DNA of 64,000 nucleotides from Bipolaris cookei (Eukaryota; Ascomycota; Dothideomycetes; Pleosporales; Pleosporaceae), in assembly GCA_002286855.1 (NCBI GenBank), contig NRSV01000008.1, forward strand, positions 248,001-312,000. The letters run 5' to 3'. Shown here in pieces: positions 22,631 to 35,000 of this stretch (its first letter is position 1; each line of letters opens with the position of its first letter). The notes beneath the pieces are model-generated. The model saw only the letters and a program-made list of their open reading frames with translations, had not been told where the DNA came from and ran no database searches. Both the position numbers and the translations under genes were made by a program.

Positions 22631-23210
22631 ATGCGTTTCTCCACCGCCGTTGCCATTGCGCTGTCCGCATCCGCCAGCCTCGTCGCTGCCCAAGAAAAGT
22701 GTGATGCTCAAAAGTACGTTTGGGCCCATACGCGTTATTGCTCCCAGAGAAAAGACGACTCAGACTAACCCTTGTTCCCCTTCAAACAGCATCGTCGACA
22801 CGTGCGTTTCCGGCTACCAGTCGCGCATCGACGCCTGCAACAAGAAGGGCAACGACTTCATCTGCCTGTGCGACGTCTACCGTGACGTCCTCGTCTGCTA
22901 CAACAACTGCCCTGATTCGCTCGACAGGCCCCCGGTCGAGAACACCGTCACCTCGTACTGCAATGCAGCTGAGCCCCTGCGCGCCGCCGCTTCCAGCTCC
23001 ATGGCTTCCGTTGCTAGCGTAGCCGCCACACAATCTCACGCCTCGGCTACCAAGACCAGCGAGCCTACTTCTACTGGTTCTGGCACTGGTACTAGCAGCT
23101 CTACTTCACCAACTGCCTCTACCTTCTCTGGTGCTTCTGGTGCTGACAAGAACAGCATCAAGGCCGGTGCTGCTCTTCTTGCTCTGTTTGGTGCCGCTGG
23201 ACTTTTGTAA
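22631..23210 (+). CDS. Secreted GPI-anchored Ser/Thr-rich cell-wall protein, eight-cysteine
   Basis: Two exons, 22631-22713 and 22790-23210, about 167 residues. The start reads MRFSTAVAIALSASASLVAA, a clear signal peptide with likely cleavage before QEKCD. The mature N-terminal part holds eight cysteines within about 75 residues (including ICLCDVY and CYNNC), enough for four disulfides, but the spacing is not that of a standard CFEM domain. A Ser/Thr-rich stalk follows, a site for O-glycosylation. The end is hydrophobic (AGAALLALFGAAGLL) after a small-residue region, the usual GPI-attachment pattern. It should sit on the plasma membrane or wall. The intron splits an Asn codon (AA/C). Function is unknown; related proteins in filamentous fungi are annotated only as GPI-anchored Ser/Thr-rich. 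Confidence 0.88.
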
Positions 23211-23512
23211 GAAGTGAGAGTTTGAGAGGGATGACGTGAGTTTGGTGGGTTGGACGTGTGGATAGGATCGATCAATTTCAATTGGGATAAGCACTTGCTA
23301 TGCCTGTTGGATTACTGCCTTTTGTCTTTTGCCGTGTCTTTCTTGCTTGTGATTTTGTGCATTACATTTGAGCCTTGCCTAAAACAGATATCACTCTTTT
23401 TAACAAAGTAAATCTATTCTATGCTTGATCAAAAGCAGGGCTTCTCCAAGTCCAACTGATGTGTTAACTTGACAACAAGCCGCCTATATCACATCTTCTC
23501 TGTTATTTTTCT
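23211..23512. other. Convergent intergenic region
   Basis: About 300 bp between the plus-strand GPI-protein stop and the minus-strand DUF1857 gene stop. It should contain the two 3' untranslated regions; nothing else is visible. Confidence 0.5.
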
Positions 23513-24284
23513 TTACTCCTTAATCCTCCCATCCTTGACCATCTCTCTAATAGCATCAATACTCGAATCCACCGCCTTCTTTGCCATCTACATCACAACG
23601 TTAGCTTGTTGCACTTCCCCACAAAAGTCACTTGGTTCTCCGCATCCCCCCTCCCCTTCCTCTTAGGTAATCCGCAGCCCACAACCTTCCACTATATTCC
23701 CCCCCCCCCCCCCCAAAAAAAAATAGAAAATAAAAAAGAAGAAAAAAGAGCAAACTCACCCCCTTCAGCCTCACCAGCTCCTTCTCCGCCTCCTCCGTCC
23801 CCTTCTGCACATTAGGCAACCGAAACTCAAACACATACGTCATGTGCAGATCCTCGATGCCCCCAGATGCACCGTCAGAAATAATGTTACGAATGTGAGA
23901 TCCGTCTTCTTGTTCAAAATCAACCTAGACATGATCCCTTGTTAGCCATTCCTTCCTTTACATCTCTACAAAACCCATCAAGCGCCAGAAGAAAAGAAAG
24001 AAAAGATAGTAGAAGAGGAATCAACGTACCCAACTCGGCCAAAAACCCCTCACAACTTCCCTCGCCGTATCTTTCGGCCCCATGCCCTTTTTAAACACGA
24101 CGTCACGCGTCACCACTCCATCAGCACTTTCCTCAAGTACAGTGCAACTTTCGATTACAGGCACGAATTCCTGTGCAAACCGTATTTTGCGTTGGAGTCC
24201 CGCCCAAAGTTGGGGCTGAGTGAGGACGGGTGTAGCGCCGGGGGGATTGATGCGTGATGTGTGGGCGAGGTTGAAGTTGACCAT
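23513..24284 (-). CDS. DUF1857 / AtaL-like SRPBCC-fold protein
   Basis: Three exons read downwards, 24284-24030, 23924-23760 and 23587-23513, give about 164 residues, the typical size of this family. The start MVNFNLAHTSRINPPG, the LTQPQLWAGLQRKIRFAQEFVP segment split over the first exon (residues about 22-43) and the central DFEQEDGSHIRNIISDG are characteristic; the last exon ends with a helix AKKAVDSSIDAIREMVKDG. The fold is the SRPBCC (START-like) helix-grip, which binds hydrophobic ligands. Family members are uncharacterised or linked to aromatic polyketide metabolism by name only, so no reaction is proposed. It is predicted to be soluble and cytosolic. Intron 2 carries a long poly-C/poly-A tract on the plus strand. 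Confidence 0.88.
23699..23723 (+). repeat. Homopolymer C16-A9 tract in an intron
   Basis: Sixteen C followed by nine A on the plus strand, inside intron 2 of the DUF1857 gene (so T9-G16 in the transcript). Likely length-variable and prone to sequencing error. Confidence 0.85.
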
Positions 24285-25237
24285 TTTTTTTTACTTAACT
24301 TTCTTCTTCTTCTGTCTTCTTCTTATGAAGGGCTTTAGTTTTCTGTAGGTTCTTTACGTTGTTTGTTGAAATGGTCGAGTGTTGATCGTTCTTTTGAGGG
24401 ATGAAAAAGCTGATTAGTAGGAGATGGAGTTATGGTGGTGATGGTGGTGATGGTGGAGGAGGAAGAGGAGGAAGATGAGAGGGAGGAGAAATAACAAGAT
24501 GGATGATGCAACAACTATATACCTTACCTGCACATCAACTCCCTCCACACACACCTGACTTCGCCTTGTGCCACCCCCCGAGTTGCCGAAGTGGAAAAGC
24601 AGATAAGCAAAGACCCATGAGCTAAGCAAGACGTTTTTTTGCCCCTCTCCATTCTTCGGCTCCACACATATGCCGTCCGAGCATACGCATGCCCAGCCTT
24701 TTTGATGTTGCTTACACAATCCCTCGCTGTTACGGTGTTACCGAATGCGCCCCCGCAACTCCATGTTTGTCATACACACAAAACAACGTCTATGCATAAA
24801 GTGACTAGTTTTCTATTACCAGAGAGGGATTTGGGCAATGTACAACAAAGTCTTTTTCGTCAACAATAATCGTTATTCTTCATGTTGACCACGCGCTCAG
24901 TGTTTAAAAAAACAATAAAATGCGCTACCCTTTCCTCGTCCCATCTCAAAGCCCCAAAAAAACGCCCATGGAACACTTGCATGTCCTTGCAAGCCTACGA
25001 CATATCCTCCCCATCTACAATGCAGTAAAGCGAGCCAGGTCAAATATAGTGCAGAAAGCTGAAGAGCATCATATACGATCCAAAGAGCGCCTTTTTTCTT
25101 GCTCGCCAAACTAGTTGAAGCTCTTTTTTTTGACTTCGCGTATTTTGTACATTGGCATAGAGCCAATAGAGGTCTCCTCCGAACTTAGGACCGCCATGGC
25201 GGTTCATGCGCAATATCCCAATGAAAAATTCGTGGTT
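24285..25237. other. Intergenic, promoter of DUF1857 gene and 3' end of RSP5
   Basis: About 950 bp upstream of the DUF1857 gene. It contains T-rich and CTT-rich tracts just upstream of the start and a GGTGAT/GGA-rich low-complexity patch near 24430-24480. No gene was recognised. Confidence 0.5.
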
Positions 25238-28095
25238 TTACTCCTGACCGAAGCCGACAGTTTCTTCAACAGCAATGGTGAGTTTCTGGTTAAGTGCCTC
25301 ATACGTCTTGTACGGTGGTAGATCGAGACGGTTGAAACTGTTCATCTGGTTAGCTCCTGTTACGCTGCAACATTTGTCCAAGCGACATACCATGTGTGAG
25401 ACTTTGGCAGTTGGTTTGGCTCGCCAGCTTTCTCAATTGTAAACCTTCTCGGACCATCACTACCCTGCAAATCCTTGAATCCGTTGACGGGAATACGCGA
25501 TGTACCCGTGGCGAACTGCAATAGACGAGACTTTTGTTCCGCGTCCCAGCTGCGGATGCACTTCCAGAAGTTCTGGATGACTTCGTCATTCTCAGTGTAA
25601 CCGCGGTAGTCGGTGTGCTTCTTCCAGTCATCCACGTCAATGTCTGCTATACCACCGATAAGCAACTCGAGTTCACGTTCGTCGAAGACGTTGACGAGAT
25701 CGGCGGGGATCAGCTCGTGAAAACCAGTGATGAAGGCCTGGAATTGCTCTTCGACACGTTTTTGGATACGCCATTCCGTGATGAGTCTGTCGTGGTCAGT
25801 TTGCTTCTCTGGCAAAGTTCAAATCAGGTCTACATACTCGACGTATTCGTGCTTGTTCTCGTTCGTGACCTCGATATTTTCACCTCCAGGCTTTAGCTCA
25901 ATGCTGACGGTCTCGCCAAAGCGCTCGTCGTCGGTTGAGAATGTCAGTTCCAGGGCGTCCGTAATATCATTGTTCCTAGTATCCGTTAGTTTCAAATCAT
26001 TCACAGATAAAACTGCAGACTTACAGCATCCACTCCAAGTTACGATGGAAATCGGCATCTACACCCTCCATGTCCTGTAGCGAAACCTTCTTTTTAAGGA
26101 TCATCTTGTAGAACGCTCCAATGAAAAAGGCATCTAGGAAACGGCGGTGGAAAATGGCCAAACCCACGACACGACCAATGAACTTGAAGTAGTTCAAGTG
26201 CTCAGGGTTGATACCTGAGTGGGGATTGATCTGGAGAGTGTAGTTGTCATGTGCAGAATATTCAAACAAACAATAGAAGGGATTAAACATCTCGTGGGAG
26301 AGCAAGAAGAAGAATTCTCGAGAAAGACCTCCGTAATCAAGACCGTCTTCACCATCGAACTTGATCATCAGTCTCTTCTTGAGGTCGGCAGCGCTCTGCC
26401 GCATGATCTCGTGGTAGGAATCCTCGAAAATATGCGATCGGCGCACCTTGACGTGACATTGACCACTAACAATGCGGAGCGCTGGCTGCGACCTGAAGTA
26501 GATGAGCTTGCGGCGGAAATCGCGCTTGTATTGAGGCACGTTCTGATCCAGTGAAGAAGGTAACCTCGGGTCGTCCCACGTGGTAGTCTTTGTGTTGTGG
26601 TCCACAAAGTACACTCTTGCCGTGTTGGTGAGACGCATTTCCCATCCTGAAGGCAGTGGACCAAGCTGGGAAACGGGCTGCTGTTGAATGGTGCTACCAT
26701 TGGCAGCCTGACCGCCATACATGCGGATGTATTGTTGTCTGCGAGGATCCACCCATGTTGTCGTTCGTGTGTTGTGATCAACAAAGTACGGTCGACCTTC
26801 GGGGGTATGGCGCTGCTCCCAACCAGACGGAAGCTCTCCTGTGCCAGCAGTGGTTGCTCCCGTTGCCATCATGCTCGCGGCATTCGCTGCCGAACCGCTT
26901 GGCGGTGATGGCTGGCGTTCGGTCAAGGTAGGCGAGTTGGCACCTGTTCTGTCCTCTGGCAACATCCGGTTCTGATGTCGCATGCGTTCCTGCTGCGTCT
27001 GCGCTGCTACATCTCGGCGCTGGTCTGCCTCGTTGAAACCTGCGCCCGGTCTGATCCATGTAGTTTGTCTGGTGTTGTGGTCGACGTAATATGTTCGTCC
27101 CAAATGATCTTCACGGCGCTCCCAACCATTTGGTAGTCTTCCTTGCGCATCCTCGAAAGCGCTGTATGCAGTACCGGCACTGTTGCGAGCTGGAGGCGCT
27201 CCGTTGGGTGCAGGCCCAGGCCCCGCAGGTGGGCCGGTCGGTGCACCCGCTGGAGGGGCTTGACTCTGGCGCTGGGGAGCGGCTTGACTGGCAGCCGAGG
27301 ATCGATTGCCTGGATACACATCGGGAGGATGGAGATTCGCAGTCGAATGTTGTGGGGTAGAGGCAGCGCCCGGAATGGCGCCGTTGGTGGATGGGTGCGG
27401 GGACGCATTCGGGCGGGTGGCATTCTGGGTTCCTTGGCTGATGGGTGTAGATAGATTAGTGGAGAGATTGAGAATGAGCTTGCCGTGAACGACCATGTTA
27501 TCGTTGGACTTTTTGAGATCGCGCGTGAGCATCTCTGGACTCGAGTTAGCAGGTGCGCTCCGTGCCGAATGGTCCCCACCTACCGTCTCCGCCAGCGTCA
27601 AGATCTATTACCGACCCGATGCGGACATTGATGACACCCAAGAAGCCCTGGTCCTTCTTCTTGAACTTCTTCTGGTCAAATATCTGAACCGCCAGGACGC
27701 TTTCTTCGTTCACTCTCCTATCCCGTATGTTAGTGTCGAGCGAGAGCGTATGGGAGTGTGGTTGTGGCGGGGGGAGGGCGTGTGACGTACATGTCGAAGC
27801 TCTCGTTCCAGTAGGGGTTCAGCGTCTTCTTGATGACGCTCGTGGTGCGCGTCTGTTCGCCATTGATGGTGGCTACGGCGAAGGGATCGGGAAATCCTGT
27901 GGGGCATGCATCAGCGACGCGACCAAGGCCAAGCAGGTAAGGGCATACGTACGGAACACATCGCGCTTGTAGAGTCCATCGGCGGCAATGACTGCATGGT
28001 GTTAGCTTCTGGCAAAACCTATGGGTGGGCTTGTCATCCGGTCGGAGGTGAGACGTACTGGTGATGCGCAGGTTGGGCTGGCCTGCGCCGTCCAT
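25238..28095 (-). CDS. RSP5: RSP5/NEDD4-type HECT E3 ubiquitin ligase
   Basis: Ubiquitin ligase that binds PY motifs of membrane proteins and adaptors and directs them to endocytosis and vacuolar sorting. Eight exons read downwards: 28095-28059, 27991-27953, 27896-27791, 27717-27584, 27534-26025, 25975-25838, 25786-25391 and 25337-25238; about 819 residues against 809 in yeast. The N-terminal C2 domain (NLRITIIAADGLYKRDVF, DQGFLGVINVRIG) covers about residues 1-120. Three WW domains follow, LPNGWERR..., LPSGWEQR... and LPSGWEMR..., each ending in TTW. The HECT domain begins around residue 450 and contains DGEDGLDYGGLSREFF, NVFDERELELLIGG and RLLQFATGTSRIPVNGF. The catalytic cysteine is in LPKSHTCFNRLDLPPY; its TGT codon is split between the last two exons. 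The C-terminus EETVGFGQE is canonical. Confidence 0.95.
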
Positions 28096-29440
28096 GATGC
28101 TGGAGATGCGCAGTGATGCAGCGCAGGATCAAGGCACAGGGAGCAGCAGGACACGGGGCGAAGGCGTTGCGAGGGGGGTGCGGCTCTCAGAGCTCGCGGA
28201 GGTGGAAAAGAGAGAAGGGGGGCGGGCGTTTGGTGTGGTGGTGATGTTTTGCCTTGGTTGGCTCGCTGAGGGTGACGAGGGTGGTGGTGCTGGAGGAGGC
28301 TGTGCGTAAGGAACCGGCCGTGCGCCGCTGCAAAGGCAAATGCGACTGGCGTCGAGGGTCGTGCCCGGAGAAGATCCGGCGACGCTGAGAGCGTAAGGGC
28401 TTATTCAGGGTTGTGTAATTGTGGATGTGTGGTTATGTGAGGGCAGCAGCAGCCACAGCTAGTTAGTGGTGGCCGGTGTACAGTGTGCCTGGCCTCGCTC
28501 GTGGCGGCTGGCGTGATGTTGGGCCCTGGAGCACTGGAGGGGGGCGAGAGCGGCTGCTGAGGGCTGCGATGGCCGGAAGATGCCTTGAGCTGGCTTGGCG
28601 CTTGCCCCGCAGGCACGCTGGGCGATGCGAACTGGTGGTGACGGGAGGGCTGGTACTAACCACGCTCACGATACAACAGACATGGAGGCAGAGCGATGCT
28701 GCACCGGGCGAACATGCCACCGTCTGCTTTAGTAGCACCGCCAGCCCGCCAGCCCGCCCGCCCGCCAGCGCTGCTCCCCCCTCCGGCATCATCTGTGCGT
28801 GGGCTGTCAAGTTTCTGCTCCCTCTCAAGATGCATGGTGTCGATGATGTCAAACCCAGGCGATGGCAGGGCCAGCGCCTGCCAACCCGTCTACTGCATCC
28901 ATGGCCCCAGAATCACCGCAGGGCTGCGCGGCCATGTCTTGCATGTCACCACTTTGTTGCTCCAGCCGTGTCCAACCCGCCGTCGACAACCTCTTGGTAT
29001 GCCTCAGCTCCTGTTTCGCGGTGCTGGGCGCTACTCCGCCCAGCACACGTCTCGTCGACATGGGATCAGATGACGGCTGCCTCAAACGCATTGCAGACAA
29101 GTCGTCAAAGCACCCCCAGAGCCTGTCTGTCCTTTGGATTCGCCTGCCACCACCCATGCGCCACACCCACCACTCACCCGCCACCGCCACACCACCCCTC
29201 TAGTATCCGCGCCTTCCGCCTTATCGTCCCACACTCGGACTCGGACTCGGACTTGCTGATAGACCGCCACCACCTCAACAGCAGACATACTGACATGCAT
29301 CAAATAAACAAAACAATCAATCAGCAATGCATTCATTAGCAGCTAGCCCCCCTTGAACTGACCCCACAAAAAAATCCCCAGGCCCCAATGCTCGCCAGAC
29401 TCCTCGCTGTTGATGCACCTCTATTTTGTACATATGTATC
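28096..29440. other. GC-rich intergenic region upstream of RSP5
   Basis: About 1.35 kb between the RSP5 start and the 3' end of the kinase-like gene, both minus strand. It is GC-rich with short CCCGC repeats (about 28743-28772) and therefore has long chance open frames (plus 28476-29339, plus 28862-29203), whose translations are low in complexity and resemble nothing. It should contain the RSP5 promoter and leader. Confidence 0.5.
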
Positions 29441-31436
29441 CTACTCCCGGAAACTATCCGCAATCTCCATCTTCCTCATGCCCAGCAACGCCCTGAACTT
29501 GAGATATGTCTCGTACCCACTCAACTGCATCTCCACCCTCATGTACCTCGTCCATGCCGCCAACCAATACAAGAAGTTGGTGGGCCACAGTATAGACCCC
29601 CCGAGGTTGTCCAAGCACTCCTCATACACCGTGCGAGACGCGTACCGGGCAAGAATAAGAAACGTGCGCACTGGTCCTTGGCGCGTGTGCAAGCCCTCGT
29701 CAAGCGAGCGTGCTAAATGCCAACCGTCAGAAGACTCTTTCAAAAAAAAAGTGTGTCGTGATGCAGATGCAAACTTACTCAAATCGTTCGTCTTGAGAAT
29801 CAGCAGAATGACTCTCGGTACTTGACCCAGCAGCTCAATCAGATTCTCAATCAGCCCTTCTCCCAACGCATCTCCGATTACCTTCTTCTCCTCGCTTGTC
29901 CTCGATGTCATGACACCTCCACCGCCATTCTCCTTCTTTGCCAGCACCGTGTAGTCTCTGCCCGTAATGGCTGATGCAAAAAGCGGAAAGTGTTCATCCT
30001 TGATACCCGCAACTTCATATGCATACTTCCGCATACCCGCTTCATCCGCGTCCAGCACAGCAAGCCAGAGCTTCGCATAGCTGCGTCGTATGGGCATAGG
30101 GATATCGCGATATAATCCGTGATCGTAGAGAATAACGTCGAAGTTGTTCTTGCCACCTCGCGCAGGATTGTGCCGAATAGCAATGTTTCCACCGTGGGGA
30201 TCGCAATGCAGCGGTGCGTCCTTGCCGAAAATCATCTCGTTGAATATACGTGCCAGTGCCGCAGATACCTCATCCCTATCAATGCCATGTTCATCCAGGC
30301 TCTTGAGATCGTCGGTCCGGAATCCAGATACGTATTCCATGACCAGCAGCCGTCGCTTTGCCCAGAGCACCTCGGGTATGATAACCGGTACGTCACGGAC
30401 GTGGGAAAAGTACTCGCGTGCCCGCATGGCATTCTTGCCCTCGAGGGTGAAATCCAGCTCTTTGGGGAGAGATTGCTCCATTTCATCTGATAGCCATGTG
30501 AGATCGTACTCGGGGAACCAGCGCTTGAGCGTGGCAAAGGAGAAACTCGTCAGCGCCAAATCGAGCCTGGCCCATTCATCCAATGCGGGATGCTGCACTT
30601 TGACTGCGACCTTTTGCCCCGTCTCACGCACCGTAGCCCGATGTACCTGAGCCAGTGACGCGGCGCCAATGGGCCGCTCTTCGAACTCGGAGAAGAAGTC
30701 AAATAGCTCCAGACCCGTGTCTTGCCGGCACATTTCCTGTATCGATTCGAACGAAGAGACCGGACACTTGTCTTGTAGCGGGATAAACGTATCACACCAT
30801 TCGTTGGGGAGGAGGTAGTTCATGCTGCTGAGATGTTGGCCAAGCTTGACAAATATCGACCCGTTCTTCTCGAGGGTGCGAAGCGTGCGTTTGGCGCATC
30901 GAAGGTGGCACGCCTTGAGTTGCTCATTGTAATCCTGCTCGTCGTCGCGTTTGAGCACATGGCGGTAGCTGTGCAGAAAAGAGTGGCATTAGCTACCGAT
31001 TTTTTTGTCCGATAGAGGTTACCGCATTCCATGGAACATACTCTCTGATGTTCAGTACCAACGTCGAAACCACACGGTAACTCCTCTGCGCAGCTACGTA
31101 GACGTGCCTGGCATCTTCATTGAATGTGACTGCTACTGCGCCAACGACGAGTCCACCTCCTATCAAAAACAGTTGTCTCCGTCTCTTGCTGCTCTTTGCA
31201 CTCCTCCCCGCAGCTTTGGCAGCAGCATTCGCAGCCGCACTTTCACTTGCAAATGCCCTCTGCGAGCCAATCTTCCCCACAAAACCATTCTGCCCAGCGC
31301 GTGTGCCCCGTTGTTGCCATAGACTCTGCCGTTGCGGGATTCTCGTCGTCGTCCGTCGTTGCGATTGTATACAAGCTCGGCACGTCCACGTCCTGCGGAG
31401 CAGCGGACTCGAAAAAGCGCTAAAAGTCGACATCAT
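29441..31436 (-). CDS. MCP2: ABC1/ADCK-family kinase-like protein, mitochondrial (MCP2/CQD2-like)
   Basis: Member of the UbiB/ADCK atypical kinase family. Three exons read downwards, 31436-31042, 30968-29779 and 29712-29441, give about 618 residues. The N-terminus is Arg/Ser/Ala-rich without acids for its first 60 residues, a mitochondrial presequence, and a hydrophobic stretch QLFLIGGGLVVGAVAVTF suggests an inner-membrane helix. Family-specific motifs are present: the KxGQ motif in IFVKLGQHLSSM, the Ala-rich loop in RPIGAASLAQVHRA, the nucleotide-binding lysine in KVAVKVQHP, the catalytic-type HCDPHGGN, and YDHGLY in place of DFG. The HCDPHGGN variant and overall pattern point to the yeast Mcp2/Cqd2 (human ADCK1-like) branch, which influences coenzyme Q and lipid distribution, rather than Coq8. 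The paralogue assignment is inference. Two ATGs (31436 and 31433) compete as start. Confidence 0.9.
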
Positions 31437-32094
31437 GTGCGCATGGCCGGCGAGGTAGGCAGCATGGCAGGTGGAGTGGCGTTCAAATTGAGAAAAACAT
31501 CAAAAAAAGCTCAACCGCCTCACGGCAACCCGTCCGCTTCTGGCCACAATGTCGTTCGGTCGACATTTTTCCATTGAGACGTAGCGCCGAATCAGAACGC
31601 CGCAGACCCAAAGACCCCTGGTCAGGCTTGCAGCTTGCGGCGACCATCCACACTACCGAACTACAACTTGCAAGCTTGCACCCACACCCTCACACCACAT
31701 CACGCATACACACATCCGTACTACTACACAATACATACAACCCCATACGCTCCATCTCCCGCATATTCGAGCACATGACCACTTAGTAATGTAGTAGTAA
31801 AACGCTCAAGTCAAACATTATACAACTAGCCCTCCTCCCAAAAAGTAGTGCAAGCATCAGCCTTTGGATCCAAACGGGTATAGCCGCCTCTACCCCAAGT
31901 ATCAGTCCGCCGTTCAAACGCCAAGAACATTCATCTACCATCTTCCTCACCCGCCATCGTCAAGTGAGCAATTGGTCATTATTTCATACGTTTCGTCGTG
32001 AAACAGGCCCCAGACACTAATACAGCACAAGCGCACTGCCGAGATTCACTCGGTAGTCCTTATCCCCACAAAGCCGTTTACCACATATCCTTGC
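31437..32094. other. Intergenic between kinase-like gene and PHO81
   Basis: About 660 bp holding the promoter of the kinase-like gene and the 3' untranslated region of PHO81. CA-rich pyrimidine tracts occur near 31676-31745. No gene was seen. Confidence 0.5.
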
Positions 32095-35000
32095 TCACAT
32101 GTCAATCGTTTCGTTAAAGCAGAGCACACCGTTTCCCTTCAGATATCCGTCCACACCCTCAGGCGTGGTTTGCCGGCGTGGATTTGCGACGTGGAGGCTT
32201 CCGGGCTGCGCAACGTTTTCGGCGGGGGAATCCGTAATGTCGGTTACGAGAACGAGGCCAGCCGTTTTTATGGACTCGATCAGAGCAGGGGCAAGTGACT
32301 AGATACTGTCAGCTGTCGGTCTTGTCTTCCATGACAAAATACTCACCAGCAGACGAGAACTGCATATCAGACCCATGAAGTTGTTGTCTCTTGCAATCTG
32401 CACTGCCTCCTTCACAGATATTCTCGTGCGACCGCTGCTCAATACAATGTGCGTGCTTCCTGAAGGTGACCGAGAGCTGTCTGCGCCGAGCTCGTTGCAA
32501 AGAAGAACTGGGTCTATATCGAGGTTAGCATCCGTCATGTAGACGCTTCTTGACTAAACACTTACAGTTTGGTTGCTTCCAGTTGATGACTGTACAAATG
32601 TCCTGATTAAAGGAGCTAAAGAGCACACTCCTCAGCGTACTATCAATCTCACCCGCGCCCTGCTCTCTCAAATGGCGTGCATGTTCGAAAACCACAGACA
32701 AGATCTTGTCTGCAAAAGTGTTCATGTCAAGTGTTGGCCCCAGCTTGAGGCGTTCCTCTTCAAGTTTGGACGGGAACAGGACGTGCAACTCAACATGGAT
32801 GTGAGCTGGAAGTGCTGTCAAGGCCTCCTTCAGGGTGATGAATGAAGATGCCATGACCTGGTAGATGTTGGGTATATCTTCTGCGCTAGCATTACTTAGC
32901 GCCCTGGCAAGCTGATCTGCGGTTGTGACAGCTTGCTGAGAACCAATAGCAGCAAATTGTGCATGCGTGAGAATGTTAACCGGAACCTCAAGGCCATGGT
33001 GGTTGACTTTCCACTGAGGATGCAGCACCGGTATACCGTCGGCAGTCAACTGAACGAACAATCGGACATATTCACCGGACAGGCTTGAACCTGTGATAAG
33101 AGTATGAGGTTGCGAGTCGAGCTGGCTCGTAGCCTTCCAGTACGTGGCAAAATGGGTAATCTCTAGTGGGATACCATGAAAGGGTTTGACAACTTGAAAG
33201 TCAAAAGTCACTCTGCCAATCGCGCGAAGCCTGGGATCGAAAAGCTCAAGATGCCATCGTCCTGTGCCTTTGGAACGCTCCGTAAACACCTTCGAGGAAG
33301 CTACACTGCGTGCAATGACCTTTGATCCTATCGTAGGGTACACATCAAAGTCAATGGAGAAAGTATCCAGGTTCTCGATTTGGAACGAGATGACTTTGAA
33401 CTCATCTTGGATAGGTAACAGAATGTTGCGTGGTATGAGGTCGGAGCTTTTTGACGAGATTGTCAGTCTTGCGGCTGGGTATTTGGACTCGTCGTAGAAG
33501 CGGATCGCATCTTTGCCAATCTTCTCGAAATTGATAACAACAAACGTCTTAGTGTCTAGGAAGTTGTGTCCGTATCTTCGGAATGGGATGATGGGAGGGG
33601 GCAGGATAAACTCGGGGATGCCGTCAGGGTCACCTTCGATATCCATCGCTGTAGGCATCGAGCTGGACATTTGCGATGAGATCTGCGGAGAGGCTTGTTT
33701 CTGTGTCATCAATCCAACGCCACGCCCTACAGAAGCAAGCAGTGTCATGCACTCAATGTGACCTTCCCATGTTGCGTAGTACATAGCAGACAAGCCCTTC
33801 TCATCCACAATGTCCACATCGACTCCGCATTGGAGTAATGTTTGTAGACACTCTACATGTCCTTCACTCGCCGCATGGAACAGAGGTGTCCATTGGTAGA
33901 GTTTGTCTGTTTGGTTGAGATCCGCACCATATCTCTGTAGCATAAGAAGCGCCTGTGGTGTCTTTCCCGATCTTGCCACCAAGTGCTGTGGAAACAGTCC
34001 CTCTGCGTCTGGTAGCATCTCGGCAGATCTCTGTAGAAGAAGCTCCAGGATCTCTAGCGACGCGTATTGGCATGCAAGGTTGAGTGGCACATGTTCTCCG
34101 GGTCCCAGACGAGTAAGATCGGCGCCTCGTGACAGAAGAATCTCCACACAGGCAAGCTTCGAATGCACAATCGCATGGATCAGCGGTGTAAAGCTGTCTT
34201 GGTCGCGAAAGTTTACCGTATCCGGGGCGGTGTTGATGAGTTCTTCGACCAGCTCGACATACCCATGCATGCAGGCATAGTGCAGTGGTATCCTGCCGTA
34301 CACGTCCGTCGCATGAGCATCTACGTTGCTTGCAAGGCCAAGTTTGAGCACTTCAATGCGTCCGCTGATCGAAGCCTTGTGGAGACAATTTCGCTCATTG
34401 ATTTCGTCTTCTTGTGCAAGATTCACAAGGTTTGAATCAAGAAGGATTTTCAGCGTAGATTCTGGCGCTTCTGCGACGGTGCTCAGGAATGCCCTCGAAA
34501 CGTGCTCGCGCGCATCAGGAAGTGTGGCTAGGCGAGCAAGACATTCTTGAGTCTTGCCTTGGTTTCCGGTGTTGATGGCCTGAACAAATTGGTTGTCGAG
34601 CTCGATCTTGACGTCGAATGCGGGTTCGGAGAGGCGTGCTTCAGCTGCAGGATGAGGCGCTTGCACCCCTTCACCTTCGGCCCACCCAGAAAAATCAAAG
34701 AGCGCCTGAGTAGCTTGATCAGAGAGTGTGCTGATAACTTCTCGGTTGAAGCATGGTTGGACTTCGACGGCGCGCGCAAGGTAAAGCTGTTTTTCTCTCG
34801 ACTATCGCTGACGTCAATGAGGGCCCAAAAATCTATGGAGTTTTTGACAACAGACCTTTGATGTTTTGTCCCACTAAAAAGAGTTAGCAAAGCCAGGACA
34901 GCGGTGTTGAGAAACAAGGTGCAGCACACCTTTTTGAGGATTTTGGAGAAGGCTGTTTCGTTCACTTCGACAAATTGCTAGAGTCAGGTCAGTTTCGGCA

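Noticed and set aside
25787..25837. Possible read-through (no intron) between RSP5 exons 6 and 7
   Set aside because: The frames on the two sides differ; only removal of the 51-nt GTATGT...CAG intron gives the HECT family sequence EYVELITEWRIQKRV.
28476..29339. 287-residue plus-strand open frame upstream of RSP5
   Set aside because: It lies in GC-rich DNA with few stops in any frame, its translation is low in complexity and several other frames are equally open; it fits the RSP5 promoter and leader better.
30993..31041. Extension of the kinase-like exon 1 through VPWNAVTSIGQKNR
   Set aside because: It would require a 28-nt intron. The GTATGT donor at 31041 gives a 73-nt intron and the expected junction NIRD-YRHVLKRD.
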